DNA of 47,305 bases from the NCBI GenBank assembly GCA_024275825.1, contig JAJRYK010000050.1, positions 1 through 47,305 of the forward strand, given 5' to 3'. The DNA is from Alphaproteobacteria bacterium (GTDB taxonomy: Bacteria > Pseudomonadota > Alphaproteobacteria > Micavibrionales > Micavibrionaceae). Positions 8,247 to 16,186 of the stretch are shown in pieces. Each line of letters begins with the position of its first letter. Position 1 is the stretch's first letter. Both the position numbers and the translations under genes were made by a program. The notes below the pieces were generated by a model, which had not been told where the DNA came from, searched no databases, and saw only the letters and a list, made by a program, of their open reading frames with translations.

Positions 8247-8645
8247 ATGTCAATGAGTGATCCTCTTGGAGATATGTTGAGCCGCATCCGTAATGGACAA
8301 ATGGCACAAAAGAGCGTTATTGAATGCCCGCATTCAAAGCTGCGCGAAAATGTGTGCGCTGTTTTAAAGGATGAGGGCTTTATTCGTAGCTATACGAAAG
8401 TGGCGGGCGAGAGCAATAAGAATGTTCTTAGCATTGAGTTGAAATATGCAGAAGGTCGCGGCGTTATCCGCAAGATTGATCGTGTATCAAAGCCGGGCCG
8501 CCGTGTATATACGAATGTTAAAGAAATGCCGCGTTTTTATAACGGCTTGGGCATAATGATTTTATCAACCCCGCAGGGTGTGATTGCAGACAGCAAAGCA
8601 CGCGCCGCGAATGTTGGTGGAGAGGTGCTTTGCCAGGTCTTCTAG
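8247..8645 (+). CDS. rpsH: 30S ribosomal protein S8
   Basis: S8 is a primary 16S rRNA binder in the platform; in E. coli it is the translational regulator of the spc operon. The 132-residue protein begins MSMSDPLGDMLSRIRNGQ. It has SKLRENVCAVLKDEGFI, GLGIMILSTPQGVIADSKAR and the GGEVLCQVF C-terminus. AAAAGGAAC lies about 10 bases before ATG 8247; the second ATG at 8253 is also possible. Its stop codon lies inside a short hairpin (8636-8648). Confidence 0.97.
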   Translation: MSMSDPLGDMLSRIRNGQMAQKSVIECPHSKLRENVCAVLKDEGFIRSYTKVAGESNKNVLSIELKYAEGRGVIRKIDRVSKPGRRVYTNVKEMPRFYNGLGIMILSTPQGVIADSKARAANVGGEVLCQVF

Positions 8646-8670
8646 ACCGTTCTTTATACGGGTCTTCTAG
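8636..8670. repeat. Short hairpin and 10-bp direct repeat at the rpsH end
   Basis: GGTCT (8636-8640) and AGACC (8644-8648) flank TCT and overlap the rpsH TAG stop. The ten bases GGTCTTCTAG (8636-8645) are repeated directly at 8661-8670. AGACCG (8644-8649) can also pair with CGGGTCT around the intervening AT-rich bases, so two alternative hairpins are possible. No T-run follows. It may be chance, or a small regulatory or processing structure between rpsH and rplF. Confidence 0.4.
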
Positions 8671-8710
8671 GTCGGGTGGATGCAAAGCAAATAGGATAAG
8701 GACGAAAAAC

Positions 8711-9271
8711 ATGTCACGTATTGGACAAAAACCGGTAGAAATTCCACAAGGCGTTGAGATTAGCGTTGATGGGCAGAATTTGGAAGCCAAAGGCAAGCTT
8801 GGTGAGCTGTCGCTGAGTGTGCATGAGAATGTATCAGTGGCGCTGGACGAGATTGCGAATGACGATGGCGAGAAAAGCAAAGTTGTTGTGCTGGGCCCGA
8901 AGACGGAAGACCGTTTCTCGCGCCAGATCTGGCCGACGATGCGCACGCTGGTGAATAACATGGTTGTAGGCGTCAGCGAAGGCTACAGCAAAAAGCTTGA
9001 GATCCACGGCGTTGGTCTGCGTGCGAATTTGCAGGGCAAAACTTTGGTGATGTCTCTGGGTTTCTCTCACGAGGTGCGTTTTGATGTGCCAGATAGCGTG
9101 ACCGTCAAGGTTGATGGCCAAACAAAGATCGAAGTGACCGGCATTGATAAGCAAATTGTTGGTCAGGTTGCTGCTAAAATCAGAGCCTTTAAACCGCCCG
9201 AGCCGTATAAGGGTAAAGGTATCCGCTACGCTGATGAGTTCGTTGTGCGTAAAGAAGGGAAGAAGAAATAA
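8711..9271 (+). CDS. rplF: 50S ribosomal protein L6
   Basis: L6 lies near the sarcin-ricin loop and the factor-binding centre. From ATG 8711 it has 186 residues. [20 protein letters not shown] opens the N-terminal domain. [25 protein letters not shown] marks the hinge and second domain. [33 protein letters not shown] is the C-terminal signature region. Upstream in-frame codons overlapping rpsH are rejected. GGATAAGGACGAAAAAC precedes the start. Internal residues 45-58 are more acidic ([13 protein letters not shown]) than in most homologues. Confidence 0.98.
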   Translation: MSRIGQKPVEIPQGVEISVDGQNLEAKGKLGELSLSVHENVSVALDEIANDDGEKSKVVVLGPKTEDRFSRQIWPTMRTLVNNMVVGVSEGYSKKLEIHGVGLRANLQGKTLVMSLGFSHEVRFDVPDSVTVKVDGQTKIEVTGIDKQIVGQVAAKIRAFKPPEPYKGKGIRYADEFVVRKEGKKK

Positions 9272-9663
9272 TGTCTAAAGCTAAGCAAAAAACCACAGCG
9301 CCGCAGCGCAGAAGCTTTCGCACACGGAATAAAATCCGCCGCGTAAATATTGATCAAAATGCGGTGCGCGACGTGCGCCCACGTTTGAGCGTATTCCGCT
9401 CTGGCAAACAGATGTATGCGCAGGTGATTGATGATGTGAAGGGCGTGACAATCGCTTCCGCCTCAACGATGGAGCCTGAGCTGAAAGAAAAGCTGAAAAG
9501 TGGTGCAAATAAAGATGCGGCGATGGAAGTTGGTAAATTGGTCGCGGCGCGCGCAAAAAAAGCGGGCGTGAGCAAAGTTGTATATGACCGTGGTCGTTAC
9601 CTTTATCATGGCCGCGTTAAGGCTTTGGCTGAAGGCGCACGCGACGGCGGGTTAGAATTTTAA
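9271..9663 (+). CDS. rplR: 50S ribosomal protein L18
   Basis: L18 binds 5S rRNA in the central protuberance. The ATG overlaps the last base of the rplF stop (TAATG), a classic coupled start, and GAAGGGAAGAAG lies just upstream. The 130-residue protein has [20 protein letters not shown], a helical middle with [20 protein letters not shown], and the conserved [24 protein letters not shown] end. The basic N-terminus is a little longer than in E. coli (117 residues). Confidence 0.98.
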   Translation: MSKAKQKTTAPQRRSFRTRNKIRRVNIDQNAVRDVRPRLSVFRSGKQMYAQVIDDVKGVTIASASTMEPELKEKLKSGANKDAAMEVGKLVAARAKKAGVSKVVYDRGRYLYHGRVKALAEGARDGGLEF

Positions 9664-9681
9664 ATTAAAGGATAAATGGTA

Positions 9682-10248
9682 ATGTCAAGAGAACAGCATA
9701 AACATAGAGACCGCGACGAAGGCCCCGAACTTATCGAGCGCTTGGTTGGCATTAACCGTGTGGCCAAGGTGGTCAAGGGTGGTCGCCGGTTTGGGTTTGC
9801 GGCCCTCGTGGTTGTTGGCGATGGTAAGGGCCGCGTTGGTCATGGCCATGCTAAATCTAAAGAAGTGCCCGAAGCGATTAAAAAGGCGACAGAAAAAGCC
9901 AAGCGCAAGATGATCCGCGTGCCGCTGCGTGAAGGCCGCACCATTCATCACGATATTAAAGGCCGTCATGGCGCGGGTAAGGTTTTGCTGCGCTCTGCCC
10001 CGGCCGGTACGGGAATTATTGCGGGCGGGCCAATGCGCGCTGTGTTTGAAGCGGTTGGCATTCAGGATATTGTGGCCAAGGCGATTGGGTCGAACAACCC
10101 ATACAGCATGATTAACGCAACGTTCGAAGCGCTGGCCGACATGCAAAGCCCGCGTCACGTGGCTGCGCGCCGTAACAAAAAAGTGAGTGATATCGTTTCA
10201 AACCGTGAAGCGAATATGATGAGCGCCGGCGAAGGTTCAGAAGAGTAA
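9682..10248 (+). CDS. rpsE: 30S ribosomal protein S5
   Basis: S5 supports decoding fidelity and the mRNA entry channel. From ATG 9682 (AAAGGA about nine bases upstream; the ATG at 9676 is too close) it has 188 residues. [21 protein letters not shown] and [21 protein letters not shown] form the double-stranded-RNA-binding-like domain. [24 protein letters not shown] and the [17 protein letters not shown] stretch form the second domain. Length is slightly above E. coli (167), mainly at the C-terminus. A strong 11-bp hairpin follows the stop. Confidence 0.98.
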   Translation: MSREQHKHRDRDEGPELIERLVGINRVAKVVKGGRRFGFAALVVVGDGKGRVGHGHAKSKEVPEAIKKATEKAKRKMIRVPLREGRTIHHDIKGRHGAGKVLLRSAPAGTGIIAGGPMRAVFEAVGIQDIVAKAIGSNNPYSMINATFEALADMQSPRHVAARRNKKVSDIVSNREANMMSAGEGSEE

Positions 10249-10256
10249 ATGCGGTT

Positions 10257-10280
10257 GGGACACAATCTGGATTGTGTCCC
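10257..10280. other. Perfect 11-bp hairpin between rpsE and rpmD
   Basis: Immediately after rpsE, GGGACACAATC (10257-10267) and GATTGTGTCCC (10270-10280) form a perfect 11-bp inverted repeat with a two-base spacer. As DNA it is a near-perfect 24-bp palindrome. As RNA it would be a stable stem. The following bases are ATGTGAAAAAGG rather than a T-run, so simple termination is unlikely. Being 20 bases before the rpmD start, it could limit or couple translation of rpmD, set an mRNA 3' end for processing, or bind a protein. Confidence 0.6.
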
Positions 10281-10300
10281 ATGTGAAAAAGGATAGAGAT

Positions 10301-10681
10301 ATGGTTGACGATAAGAAAACAGAAGAGAAGAAAAAGCCAGCGCCTAAAAAAGCTGTAGCCAAAAAGCCAGCCGCTGCCAAAAAACCAGCTGCTGCGAAGA
10401 AGGCTGCTGCGCCTGCCAAGGCTGAGGCCGCTAAAAACCCGCCTGCTAAGGCTAAAGCGGCTGCGCCTAAGAAAGCGCCGGCAAAGAAAAAGCTGTCTGG
10501 CAAGACTGTAATTGTGACACAAACAGGCTCGCCCATTGGTCGCCAGGGCTATCAGCGCGCGACGCTTATTGGTTTGGGTCTGAATAAAATGCACAAAACG
10601 CGTGAACTAGAAGACACACCGTGCGTGCGCGGTATGATTAGAAAAGTCGCTCACCTTATAAAAGTTGAAGATGCGGCGTAG
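10301..10681 (+). CDS. rpmD: 50S ribosomal protein L30 with long H1-like N-terminal tail
   Basis: L30 is normally a compact protein of about 60 residues. Here the L30 domain is the C-terminal half: [40 protein letters not shown] and [15 protein letters not shown] (about residues 66-126). Ahead of it lie about 65 residues made almost only of Lys, Ala and Pro ([20 protein letters not shown] at the centre), as in histone H1 tails. ATG 10301 follows AAAAAGGATAGAGAT, a good ribosome-binding site. A GTG at 10274 lies inside the upstream hairpin and is rejected. The tail is in frame and continuous, so I read it as part of the protein, likely disordered and nucleic-acid-binding. Confidence 0.93.
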   Translation: MVDDKKTEEKKKPAPKKAVAKKPAAAKKPAAAKKAAAPAKAEAAKNPPAKAKAAAPKKAPAKKKLSGKTVIVTQTGSPIGRQGYQRATLIGLGLNKMHKTRELEDTPCVRGMIRKVAHLIKVEDAA

Positions 10682-10690
10682 TTTTTAACC

Positions 10691-10768
10691 TGCCATCCCT
10701 GCGCAGGCAGGGACCGGGTAAAGGCGAGTAAAGAATAACCAGAGTCCAGCCCCGCGCAGGAATGACAA
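10691..10768. repeat. REP-like pair of inverted units between rpmD and rplO
   Basis: Left unit, around 10691-10712: TGCCATCCCTGCGCAGGCAG, which itself holds a CCCTGC/GCAGGG stem. Right unit, 10741-10768: the reverse-oriented relative ending CGCGCAGGAATGACA. Reverse-complemented, the right unit reads TGTCATTCCTGCGCGGGG and aligns with the left one. Both resemble the widespread GTCATTCCTGCGCAGGCAGG family of dispersed elements. The pair makes a small palindromic insertion in the spc operon just upstream of the rplO ribosome-binding site. Confidence 0.6.
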
Positions 10769-10779
10769 ATGAGGATGCT

Positions 10780-11349
10780 ATGAAACTGAATGAACTAAGC
10801 CCGAAAGATGGCTCAAATAAATCAAGAACGCGCGTTGGCCGCGGGATTGGCTCTGGTAAGGGTAAAACCTCCGGTGTTGGCCAAAAGGGTCAAAAATCAC
10901 GCTCCGGCGTGGCGATCAAGGGTTTTGAAGGTGGCCAGATGCCGCTCTATCAACGCTTGCCGAAAATGGGTTTTACCAATGAAGCGTTTACTACAAAGCT
11001 GGCTGAGCTGACGCTGGGTAAGTTGCAGGCCGCTATTGATGCAAAGCAGATTGATCCCAAGAAAGTGATCGATGAGGGTGTGCTGGTCGCTGCGAAAATT
11101 GTACGCCGTAAGAAAGATGGCGTGAAGCTTTTGGGCAGCGGTGAGCTGAAGACTAAAGTTGAGCTGAAGATCACAAAAGTAACTAAAAGCGCCGCCGAAG
11201 CTGTTGAAAAAGCTGGCGGTAAGATCGAACTTATCGTGAATGACGTAGCGCCAGTGAAAAAACGCGGCGAGAAGACGGCTGAAAAGCCAGTGAAGAACGC
11301 GACCAAGAAAGCACGCGCGGCGAAGAAAGCGAAAGCGGCGAAGAAATAA
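10780..11349 (+). CDS. rplO: 50S ribosomal protein L15 with Lys/Ala-rich tail
   Basis: L15 is a late 50S assembly protein with an extended N-terminal arm. From ATG 10780 (GAGG five bases before) the product has 189 residues. It starts MKLNELSPKDGSNKSRTRVG and continues GRGIGSGKGKTSGVGQKGQK, GFEGGQMPLYQRLPKMGF. The fold ends near residue 150. The last 38 residues are a basic tail (VKKRGEKTAEKPVKNATKKA and further K/A). An in-frame ATG at 10762 lies in the repeat and is rejected. A terminator follows at 11373. Confidence 0.96.
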   Translation: MKLNELSPKDGSNKSRTRVGRGIGSGKGKTSGVGQKGQKSRSGVAIKGFEGGQMPLYQRLPKMGFTNEAFTTKLAELTLGKLQAAIDAKQIDPKKVIDEGVLVAAKIVRRKKDGVKLLGSGELKTKVELKITKVTKSAAEAVEKAGGKIELIVNDVAPVKKRGEKTAEKPVKNATKKARAAKKAKAAKK

Positions 11350-11372
11350 GCGCTTTCCAGCTATAGAATTTT

Positions 11373-11405
11373 AAAAAGCCTCCCATTATGCGGAGGCTTT
11401 TTTTG
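11373..11405 (+). terminator. Intrinsic terminator after rplO
   Basis: AAAAAGCCTCC (from 11373) pairs with GGAGGCTTTTT (to 11404) around an eight-base loop, followed by a run of T. This is a textbook Rho-independent terminator. It separates the rpsJ-rplO genes from secY, so secY-adk need their own promoter or read-through. In many bacteria secY is co-transcribed with rplO. Confidence 0.88.
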
Positions 11406-11498
11406 TGACTTAAGGCGCTCTGCCCTCTTGCCCCGGCGGTCCCTTTTCTTTATGTATCTAGGGTCTACATATCTTATTTACTGAAGAAAGATTATCTG

Positions 11499-12851
11499 AT
11501 GGTTTCTGCTGCAGAACAACTTGCGAAAAATGCCAATTGGGGCGCGCTGGCTAAGGCGACGGAGCTAAAGAAGCGCTTGCTGTTTGTTATGGGCGCTTTG
11601 CTGGTTTATCGTTTGGGGACATATATCCCTGTGCCGGGGATCGATCCGCATGTCTGGAATGATATTTTCAGCCAAAAGGGCGGCGGTATTTTGGACATGT
11701 TTAATATGTTCTCTGGCGGCGCACTTTCGCGGATGACGATTTTTGCGCTCAATATCATGCCCTATATTTCGGCCTCGATTATTATGCAGATTGCGACATC
11801 CATGTCGCCCAGTCTTGAGGCGATGAAGAAAGAGGGCGAGGCCGGACGCCAGCGGATTAATCAATATACGCGCTATTTCACCGTGCTTTTGGCCACGGTG
11901 CAGGCTTATGGGCTTGCGGTTGGTTTGGAGAGCATGAGCGGGCCGTCTGGCTCCGCTGTGATTGATCCGGGCATGTTCTTCCGCATTTCAACCGTGGTGA
12001 CGATTGTTGGCGGCGTGGTGTTTCTGATGTGGCTGGGCGAGCAGATTACTGCACGTGGGATTGGGAACGGGATCTCGCTAATTATCTTTGCCGGGATTGT
12101 GGCGGAGTTGCCGCGGGCGATTGCCAGCACGCTTGAGCTGGGTCGTCAGGGGCAGTTTAATTTCCTGGAGCTATTATTGCTGTTTGGTCTTGTGACGGGC
12201 GTGGTGGTGCTGATTGTCTTTGTGGAGCGCGCACAACGGCGCGTGGTGGTGCAATATCCCAAGCGGCAAGGCGGCTCGGCCGCCATGTCGGGCGCGCAGA
12301 CGAATCACATGCCGCTGAAGCTGAATACTGCGGGCGTGATTCCGCCGATTTTTGCATCGTCTTTGCTGCTGTTGCCGCTGACGGTTATTGGGTTTACAGG
12401 GGCATCCGGCGGTGATTTCTCGGCCACTCTTGCACAATATATGCAACACGGGCAGCCGCTTTACATGCTGATGTATGGCGCTTTGATCGCATTTTTCTGT
12501 TTCTTTTATACGGCGATTGTATTCAATCCAGAAGAAAATGCGGATACGTTGCGGAAATATGGCGGGTTTATCCCCGGTATTCGTCCGGGCAAGCAAACGG
12601 CTGATCACTTGGACTATATTTTGACCCGCATTACCACGATCGGCGCGGTTTATCTGGTGTTTATTTGTTTGTTGCCGGAGTTTCTGATTTCAAAATACAA
12701 CATGCCGTTTTATTTTGGCGGGACGAGTTTGCTGATTGTGGTTTCGGTAACGCTGGACACGGTTGGAGAAATACACTCGCACTTGATTGCGCATCAATAT
12801 GAGGGTCTAATGAAGAAGTCTAAATTAGGTGGTCGTCGTCCCAGGCGTTAA
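11499..12851 (+). CDS. secY: Protein translocase subunit SecY
   Basis: SecY is the channel of the SecYEG translocon. The 450-residue protein has ten hydrophobic spans. Landmarks are LGTYIPVPGIDPHVWNDIF after span 1, the plug-region GGALSRMTIFALNIMPYISASIIMQ, QYTRYFTVLLA, the cytosolic loop RRVVVQYPKRQGG (near residue 245-258), PLKLNTAGVIPPIFASS, and FGGTSLLIVVSVTLDT near the end. The start has AAGAAAG about 9-10 bases upstream. It lies downstream of a terminator and 55 bases before adk. The sequence upstream (11406-11498) holds no promoter I can call with confidence. Confidence 0.97.
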   Translation: MVSAAEQLAKNANWGALAKATELKKRLLFVMGALLVYRLGTYIPVPGIDPHVWNDIFSQKGGGILDMFNMFSGGALSRMTIFALNIMPYISASIIMQIATSMSPSLEAMKKEGEAGRQRINQYTRYFTVLLATVQAYGLAVGLESMSGPSGSAVIDPGMFFRISTVVTIVGGVVFLMWLGEQITARGIGNGISLIIFAGIVAELPRAIASTLELGRQGQFNFLELLLLFGLVTGVVVLIVFVERAQRRVVVQYPKRQGGSAAMSGAQTNHMPLKLNTAGVIPPIFASSLLLLPLTVIGFTGASGGDFSATLAQYMQHGQPLYMLMYGALIAFFCFFYTAIVFNPEENADTLRKYGGFIPGIRPGKQTADHLDYILTRITTIGAVYLVFICLLPEFLISKYNMPFYFGGTSLLIVVSVTLDTVGEIHSHLIAHQYEGLMKKSKLGGRRPRR

Positions 12852-12906
12852 TCTGAGGTGATATGCTGCTTCGCCGCTCTTTAAAACACATGAAGGATTT
12901 TGTTCG

Positions 12907-13476
12907 ATGGATTTGATTATTTTTGGCCCGCCGGGCGCAGGTAAAGGCACGCAGGCACAGCTTATTCAAGAGCGCTATCAGCTTAAAAAACTTTCCACCG
13001 GTGATATGTTGCGTGGAGAAGTGTCTAGTGGCACGCCGTTGGGGATGAAGCTTGAGGAAATTATAGCCTCTGGTCAACTGGTCTCGGACGATATTATCAT
13101 TGAAATTATTGCCAATTGCATCAGTGAGCCGGAATGTCAGAAGGGCTTTATCCTCGATGGATTCCCGCGCACTGTGGTGCAAGCCAAAGCCTTGGATGAG
13201 ATGCTGGGCCATATGGGCCGTAAAATTCAGTATGTTTTGGTGCTGGAGGTCGATGAAGAGATTCTGATTGACCGCATCACTAGCCGCGCTGCAGAGGCGG
13301 GCGCCACGCGTGATGATGACAATGCAGAGACGCTAAAGCAGCGTCTAACGGTCTATCATGAGCAAACTGAGCCTGTTTTGCCTTATTTTGAAAATAAAGG
13401 CGTGCTGCGTAAGATTGACGGTATGCGTCCGATTAATGAAGTGACGGCCGAAATCGAAGTCATTTTGAAGAATTAA
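12907..13476 (+). CDS. adk: Adenylate kinase
   Basis: Catalyses AMP + ATP to 2 ADP. The P-loop GPPGAGKGTQAQ lies at residues 7-18. It has KLSTGDMLR (AMP site), GFILDGFPRTVVQAKALDE, and a short LID around SRAAEAGATRDDDNAETLKQ without zinc cysteines. At 189 residues it is the short-LID form usual in alphaproteobacteria. It follows secY as in most bacterial spc operons, with GAAGGATTTTGTTCG before the ATG. A second, divergent kinase of the same fold follows at 13534. Confidence 0.97.
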   Translation: MDLIIFGPPGAGKGTQAQLIQERYQLKKLSTGDMLRGEVSSGTPLGMKLEEIIASGQLVSDDIIIEIIANCISEPECQKGFILDGFPRTVVQAKALDEMLGHMGRKIQYVLVLEVDEEILIDRITSRAAEAGATRDDDNAETLKQRLTVYHEQTEPVLPYFENKGVLRKIDGMRPINEVTAEIEVILKN

Positions 13477-13496
13477 ATCTTTAGGCTTTCTTTTTG

Positions 13497-13526
13497 TTGA
13501 CATAAGCGTACGTTTTGTGCTTTATT
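13497..13526 (+). promoter_or_regulatory. Promoter for the second kinase gene, possibly leaderless
   Basis: A consensus -35 TTGACA (13497-13502) is followed after 18 bases by TTTATT (13521-13526), a moderate -10. The expected start point, about seven bases downstream, falls at or next to the ATG at 13534. No ribosome-binding site precedes that ATG (TTTATTGCCGCCC). The mRNA may therefore be leaderless. Confidence 0.5.
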
Positions 13527-13533
13527 GCCGCCC

Positions 13534-14136
13534 ATGAGCATTATTTCATTTATGGGGCTGTCTGGAGCCGGGAAAACTACTCAGGCTAAGATTTTAGAGC
13601 AAAATTCTGGTTTTGCACGCTTTTGTGCAGGCGATAAATATCGTGAACTTGCTGAAACGCACCCAAAATTAAAAGCATTAATGAAGTACGACCCTATGTT
13701 GGAGGGGAAACCAGCTGAGCCCTATAGGGAAATGCTTTATAAGTGGCTTGATGTGTTTATTGGAGAAAATTATTCGCGCCACATTATTTTGGATGGTACG
13801 CCGCGCAGCGCCAGCTATGCACAGCGCGTTGATGAATTTCTTGAAGGCAAGGGCCTGCCATTGCGGGCGGCTTTTATTTTCTCTGTGGGCGAAAGTGAGG
13901 TCAGGCAAAGGCTTGTGGGGAGGGGGCGTGGTGATGATACTTCTAAGGAGATAGAGTGCCGTATTGCGCGTGCGCAGGAAAATATGCAAGGCCTTGTTGA
14001 TCATTATGCCGGAAGAAGTTGTGTGTTTTTTGATGCCGCTCAATCTGAAGACGTGATTTCTGCAATGATCAATCGTGAAATGTCTGGGTTGGGATTGCTC
14101 AATATTAAGGGTGATTTTACTCTTGATCATGAATAA
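13534..14136 (+). CDS. Adenylate-kinase-like nucleoside monophosphate kinase (second copy)
   Basis: A P-loop kinase of the adenylate/UMP-CMP kinase fold. GLSGAGKTTQAK is the P-loop near residue 9-20, FCAGDKYREL matches the substrate-binding helix, and IILDGTPRSASYAQRVDEFL parallels ILDGFPRT in Adk. A LID-like segment RLVGRGRGDDTSKEIECRIA carries arginines. It is 200 residues from ATG 13534; a TTG at 13525 is in frame but less likely. It differs strongly from the adjacent adk and lacks the usual FPRT (TPRS here), so substrate and activity are uncertain. No ribosome-binding site is visible and a promoter lies directly upstream. Gene duplication or acquisition next to adk is the simplest reading. 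Confidence 0.8.
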   Translation: MSIISFMGLSGAGKTTQAKILEQNSGFARFCAGDKYRELAETHPKLKALMKYDPMLEGKPAEPYREMLYKWLDVFIGENYSRHIILDGTPRSASYAQRVDEFLEGKGLPLRAAFIFSVGESEVRQRLVGRGRGDDTSKEIECRIARAQENMQGLVDHYAGRSCVFFDAAQSEDVISAMINREMSGLGLLNIKGDFTLDHE

Positions 14137-14148
14137 CGTATTATTTTA

Positions 14149-14176
14149 TTGACCTTTTCTTAAAAACCCCTATACT
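14149..14176 (+). promoter_or_regulatory. Promoter upstream of rpsM
   Basis: TTGACC (14149-14154), a 16-base spacer and TATACT (14171-14176) form a good sigma-70-type promoter. It would give a leader of about 135 bases before rpsM. The leader contains GC-rich inverted segments (for example CCGTAAACGG), which could be a site for ribosomal-protein feedback, but I cannot assign one. It would drive rpsM-rpsK-rpoA as a separate unit. Confidence 0.65.
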
Positions 14177-14319
14177 CCGGCGGAATTCTTTTAAAAATTG
14201 AGAGAATGTTGTTTACAGACTGGCCGGTGAATGTTTAACGCACGGAGCCGTAAACGGTCTGGGGTAAGGGTTTTCGAGATGTTCGATTGCCCTTTGGGAA
14301 AATAGAAAGGACATGTCGA

Positions 14320-14691
14320 ATGGCACGTATTGCAGGGGTTAATGTACCCGACAAAAAGCGTATTCCGATTGCGCTGACATATATTCACGGCATTGGTCAC
14401 ACGACCGCTGGTAAAATTTGTGAAAAATTAGGTGTTGATACGCAGCAGCGTATGGGCGAAGCGAGTGAAGACACGCTTAACCGTATCCGCGCGGAAATTG
14501 ATAGCGATGCGTATAAGATCGAAGGGGATCTTCGCCGTCAGGTTTCAATGAACATCAAACGTTTGATGGATATGAAATGTTACCGTGGCCTGCGTCATCG
14601 CTCTGGTCTTCCGGTTAACGGACAAAATACACGCACCAATGCGCGCACGCGCAAGGGCCCGGCCAAAGCAATCGCCGGCAAGAAGAAATAG
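14320..14691 (+). CDS. rpsM: 30S ribosomal protein S13
   Basis: S13 lies in the 30S head and makes bridges to the 50S subunit. From ATG 14320 it has 123 residues: [66 protein letters not shown] and the basic tail [33 protein letters not shown] precedes the ATG. Upstream in-frame codons to 14287 are in the leader and rejected. There is no rpmJ between secY and rpsM, as usual in alphaproteobacteria. Confidence 0.98.
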   Translation: MARIAGVNVPDKKRIPIALTYIHGIGHTTAGKICEKLGVDTQQRMGEASEDTLNRIRAEIDSDAYKIEGDLRRQVSMNIKRLMDMKCYRGLRHRSGLPVNGQNTRTNARTRKGPAKAIAGKKK

Positions 14692-14705
14692 GGAGGGCAT
14701 GAGAC

Positions 14706-15095
14706 ATGGCTAAGCCAAAGACAAAAGCAAAAAGAAAAGAGAAGAAAAACATCCCCGTCGGTGATGTGATTGTAAATTCAACATTTAACAATACTTTGAT
14801 TACCTTTACGGATAAGCAGGGTAATGTGATTTCATGGTCATCGGCCGGTACGATGGGCTTTAAGGGCTCACGTAAATCTACGCCCTATGCGGCGCAGATG
14901 GCGGCGGAAGATGCCGGACGCAAGGCACAGGATCATGGCATGAAGGAAGTTGATGTCCGCGTTAAGGGCCCCGGCTCTGGCCGCGAATCGGCGCTGCGCG
15001 CTATTGGGCAGATCGGCTTGACGATCAAATCGATCCAGGATGTGACACCCGTACCACATAATGGTTGTCGTCCACCGAAAAGACGCCGCGTTTAG
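14706..15095 (+). CDS. rpsK: 30S ribosomal protein S11
   Basis: S11 is in the 30S platform near the E-site mRNA. The 129-residue protein has [64 protein letters not shown] and the terminal [16 protein letters not shown], all canonical. The basic N-terminus ([13 protein letters not shown]) is typical. GGGAGGGCATGAGAC precedes the ATG. rpoA follows after 64 bases without an rpsD gene, the alphaproteobacterial arrangement. Confidence 0.98.
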   Translation: MAKPKTKAKRKEKKNIPVGDVIVNSTFNNTLITFTDKQGNVISWSSAGTMGFKGSRKSTPYAAQMAAEDAGRKAQDHGMKEVDVRVKGPGSGRESALRAIGQIGLTIKSIQDVTPVPHNGCRPPKRRRV

Positions 15096-15159
15096 GCCTT
15101 TTTTCGCGACTGCATGTGACTGCATTTTTAAGACTTTATAAAATTTTACGAGGAACAAA

Positions 15160-16176
15160 ATGATACAGAAAAACTGGAAAGAGCTTATTAAGCCGACGAA
15201 ACTTGACCTTATTCCTGCTGATAACCCCAATGCTGGTAAAGTGGTTGCCGAACCTTTGGAGCGTGGCTTTGGCCTGACCTTGGGGAATGCGCTGCGCCGT
15301 ATTTTGCTGTCATCACTTCAGGGCGCGGCTGTTACGGCTGTGCAGATTAATGGCGTGCTGCACGAATTCTCATCAATCGAAGGCGTGCGCGAAGATGTGA
15401 CAGACATTATTTTGAACATCAAGGCATTGGCGGTGCGGATGCATGCCGAAGGGCCAAAGAAAATGCGCCTAAACGCGACGGGCCCTTGCGAAGTAACCGC
15501 CGCACAAATCGAAGCGGGCGCAGATATCGAGATTATGAACCCGGATCTGATTATTTGTACGCTTGATAAGGGCGCGAAGCTGTCTATGGAGATGACTGTG
15601 GATACTGGCAAGGGCTATCGCCCCGCCGCGCAGAACCGTCCAGAAGAAACGCCGGTTGGTCTTATTCCTATCGATTCTGTGTTTTCACCGGTGCGTAAGG
15701 TGACGTACGAAGTGGAAGATACGCGCGTTGGCCAAATCACTGATTACGATAAGCTGACATTGTTTGTTGAAACAAACGGCGTGATTTCACCAGAAGATTC
15801 CGTAGCCTTTGCTGCGCGCATTATGCAAGACCAGCTTCAGGTGTTCGTGAACTTTGACGAGCCGGATGCACAAGAGCAAAAGGATGAAGGCCAAGAGCTT
15901 CCATTCAACAAAAACTTGCTGCGCAAGGTTGAAGAGCTTGAGCTGTCTGTGCGCTCTGCTAACTGTCTGAAAAATGACAACATCATCTATATTGGTGATC
16001 TAGTGCAAAAGAGCGAGGGTGACATGCTTCGTACGCCAAACTTTGGCCGTAAATCGCTCAACGAGATTAAAGAAGTGCTGACCATCATGGGCTTGCATCT
16101 GGGGATGCAGGTTGAAGGCTGGCCGCCGGAAAATATTGAAGAGCTCGCCAAGAAAATGGATGAGCACCAATATTAA
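15160..16176 (+). CDS. rpoA: RNA polymerase subunit alpha
   Basis: The alpha dimer nucleates core RNA polymerase; its C-terminal domain binds UP elements and activators. The 338-residue product has the N-terminal domain with [38 protein letters not shown] and [26 protein letters not shown] linker follows near residue 235-250. The C-terminal domain has [36 protein letters not shown] and [20 protein letters not shown]. Length matches alphaproteobacterial RpoA. GAGGAACAAA precedes the ATG. A terminator-like hairpin follows. Confidence 0.98.
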   Translation: MIQKNWKELIKPTKLDLIPADNPNAGKVVAEPLERGFGLTLGNALRRILLSSLQGAAVTAVQINGVLHEFSSIEGVREDVTDIILNIKALAVRMHAEGPKKMRLNATGPCEVTAAQIEAGADIEIMNPDLIICTLDKGAKLSMEMTVDTGKGYRPAAQNRPEETPVGLIPIDSVFSPVRKVTYEVEDTRVGQITDYDKLTLFVETNGVISPEDSVAFAARIMQDQLQVFVNFDEPDAQEQKDEGQELPFNKNLLRKVEELELSVRSANCLKNDNIIYIGDLVQKSEGDMLRTPNFGRKSLNEIKEVLTIMGLHLGMQVEGWPPENIEELAKKMDEHQY

Positions 16177-16186
16177 AAGAATTGGA

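Noticed and set aside
10274-10300. Longer L30 start at GTG 10274
   Set aside because: The GTG lies in the hairpin and lacks a ribosome-binding site; ATG 10301 has AAAAAGGA upstream.
10249-10300. Intrinsic terminator after rpsE
   Set aside because: The hairpin is strong but is followed by ATGTGAAAAAGG, not a T-run.
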